64,000 nucleotides of DNA from Enterobacter sp. 638 (GTDB lineage Bacteria; Pseudomonadota; Gammaproteobacteria; Enterobacterales; Enterobacteriaceae): assembly GCF_000016325.1 (NCBI RefSeq), contig NC_009436.1, positions 1,798,001-1,862,000 on the forward strand. Reading direction: 5' to 3'. Shown here in pieces: positions 63,711-64,000 of the stretch. The notes under the pieces were generated by a model. It saw only the letters and a list, made by a program, of their open reading frames with translations, had not been told where the DNA came from and searched no databases. The position numbers and the translations under genes are program-made. Every line of letters begins with the position of its first letter. Position 1 is the first letter of the stretch.

Positions 63711-64000
63711 TTACGCCGGAATACTGGCGATTTTACTGCTTCTCGACCACACACGGTGCGCAGCCATTTGGTCGAACAGCTGATCCATAAACTGACCGTC
63801 AGCACCGTCACCTTCAACAATGCCTTCCTCGCCCTGATCGGCCACTTTCAACAGCGATTTGAACTGTCGCGCATCGCCCGCCAGGGCGATCGGTTTCAGG
63901 TGTTTGTACGCCTCAAGCAGATAATAGGCGGCGTCACCGTTGCCAAGCAGGCTCTGAATATCACCGCACGGTACGATCACGGCATCAACAGTCAGCGACG
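63711..64000 (-). CDS. katE: Catalase HPII, C-terminal end only
   Basis: The last about 96 codons of the stationary-phase catalase; the gene runs off the right edge. The visible part is the flavodoxin/DJ-1-like C-terminal domain, with [30 protein letters not shown] and [12 protein letters not shown], ending [18 protein letters not shown] as in E. coli KatE (ends KIDKIPA). The heme part lies outside the window. The gene order chbG-katE is conserved with E. coli and Salmonella. Confidence 0.95.
   Translation of the reverse strand, partial: SLTVDAVIVPCGDIQSLLGNGDAAYYLLEAYKHLKPIALAGDARQFKSLLKVADQGEEGIVEGDGADGQFMDQLFDQMAAHRVWSRSSKIASIPA

Overview
The window is chromosomal DNA of a member of the Enterobacteriaceae close to Escherichia, Salmonella, Citrobacter and Enterobacter. 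Almost every gene is a full-length, high-identity counterpart of an E. coli K-12 gene. The order phoPQ-purB-icd, then yeaQ to ansA, then selD to katE follows the Salmonella-type map rather than K-12, where the phoPQ-icd block and the yeaQ-katE block are far apart. A second RyhB-type small RNA beside yeaQ also argues against E. coli. I cannot name the genus from sequence alone.

Layout. 1-6.6 kb: phoQ (start only), phoP with its PhoP box, purB with an internal PurR operator, hflD, mnmA, nudJ, rluE, and divergent icd. 6.6-10.98 kb: a decayed lambdoid prophage in the 3' end of icd (the phage 21/e14 site). It keeps an integrase, broken terminase, tape-measure and DNA-circularisation pieces, a lipoprotein gene and a membrane protein with a HEPN-like motif, and it ends in a second, internally deleted icd 3' end. 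11-12.3 kb: a LexA-controlled dinI-like gene, an unknown small gene, a chemoreceptor remnant, and a RyhB-2/IsrE-like sRNA with its Fur box. 12.3-31 kb: stress and housekeeping genes (yeaQ, the tiny membrane proteins yoaJ and yoaK, dgcP, yoaF, yeaO, nimT/nimR, yeaL, yoaI, yeaK, a dgcZ-type cyclase, yeaGH under a sigma-54 promoter, mipA, yeaE, yeaD, gapA, msrB, yeaC, yajD, pncA, ansA). 31-48 kb: sppA, ydjA, selD-topB, a tandem repeat block, gdhA, ynjH, nudG, ynjA-ynjF, the ynjBCDE transport operon with a TVP38-family gene, and xthA. 48-54 kb: the astCADBE arginine succinyltransferase operon behind a sigma-54 promoter. 54-64 kb: spy, ves, cho, nadE, osmE, the complete chbBCARFG chitobiose operon, and the 3' end of katE.

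How the genes work together. Several regulons meet here: PhoP (phoPQ, probably yoaI), PurR (purB), Fur (the sRNA), LexA (dinI-like, cho), nitrogen limitation through sigma-54 (yeaGH, ast), BaeR/Cpx envelope stress (spy), and NagC/ChbR/CRP (chb). Two diguanylate cyclases, one with a GAF domain and one with a zinc-binding CZB domain, lie 6 kb apart. The most unusual parts are the icd-resident phage remnant with its chimeric and cargo genes, the RyhB-like sRNA, several intrinsic terminators placed directly upstream of coding regions, and the A-B-A-B repeat block between topB and gdhA.
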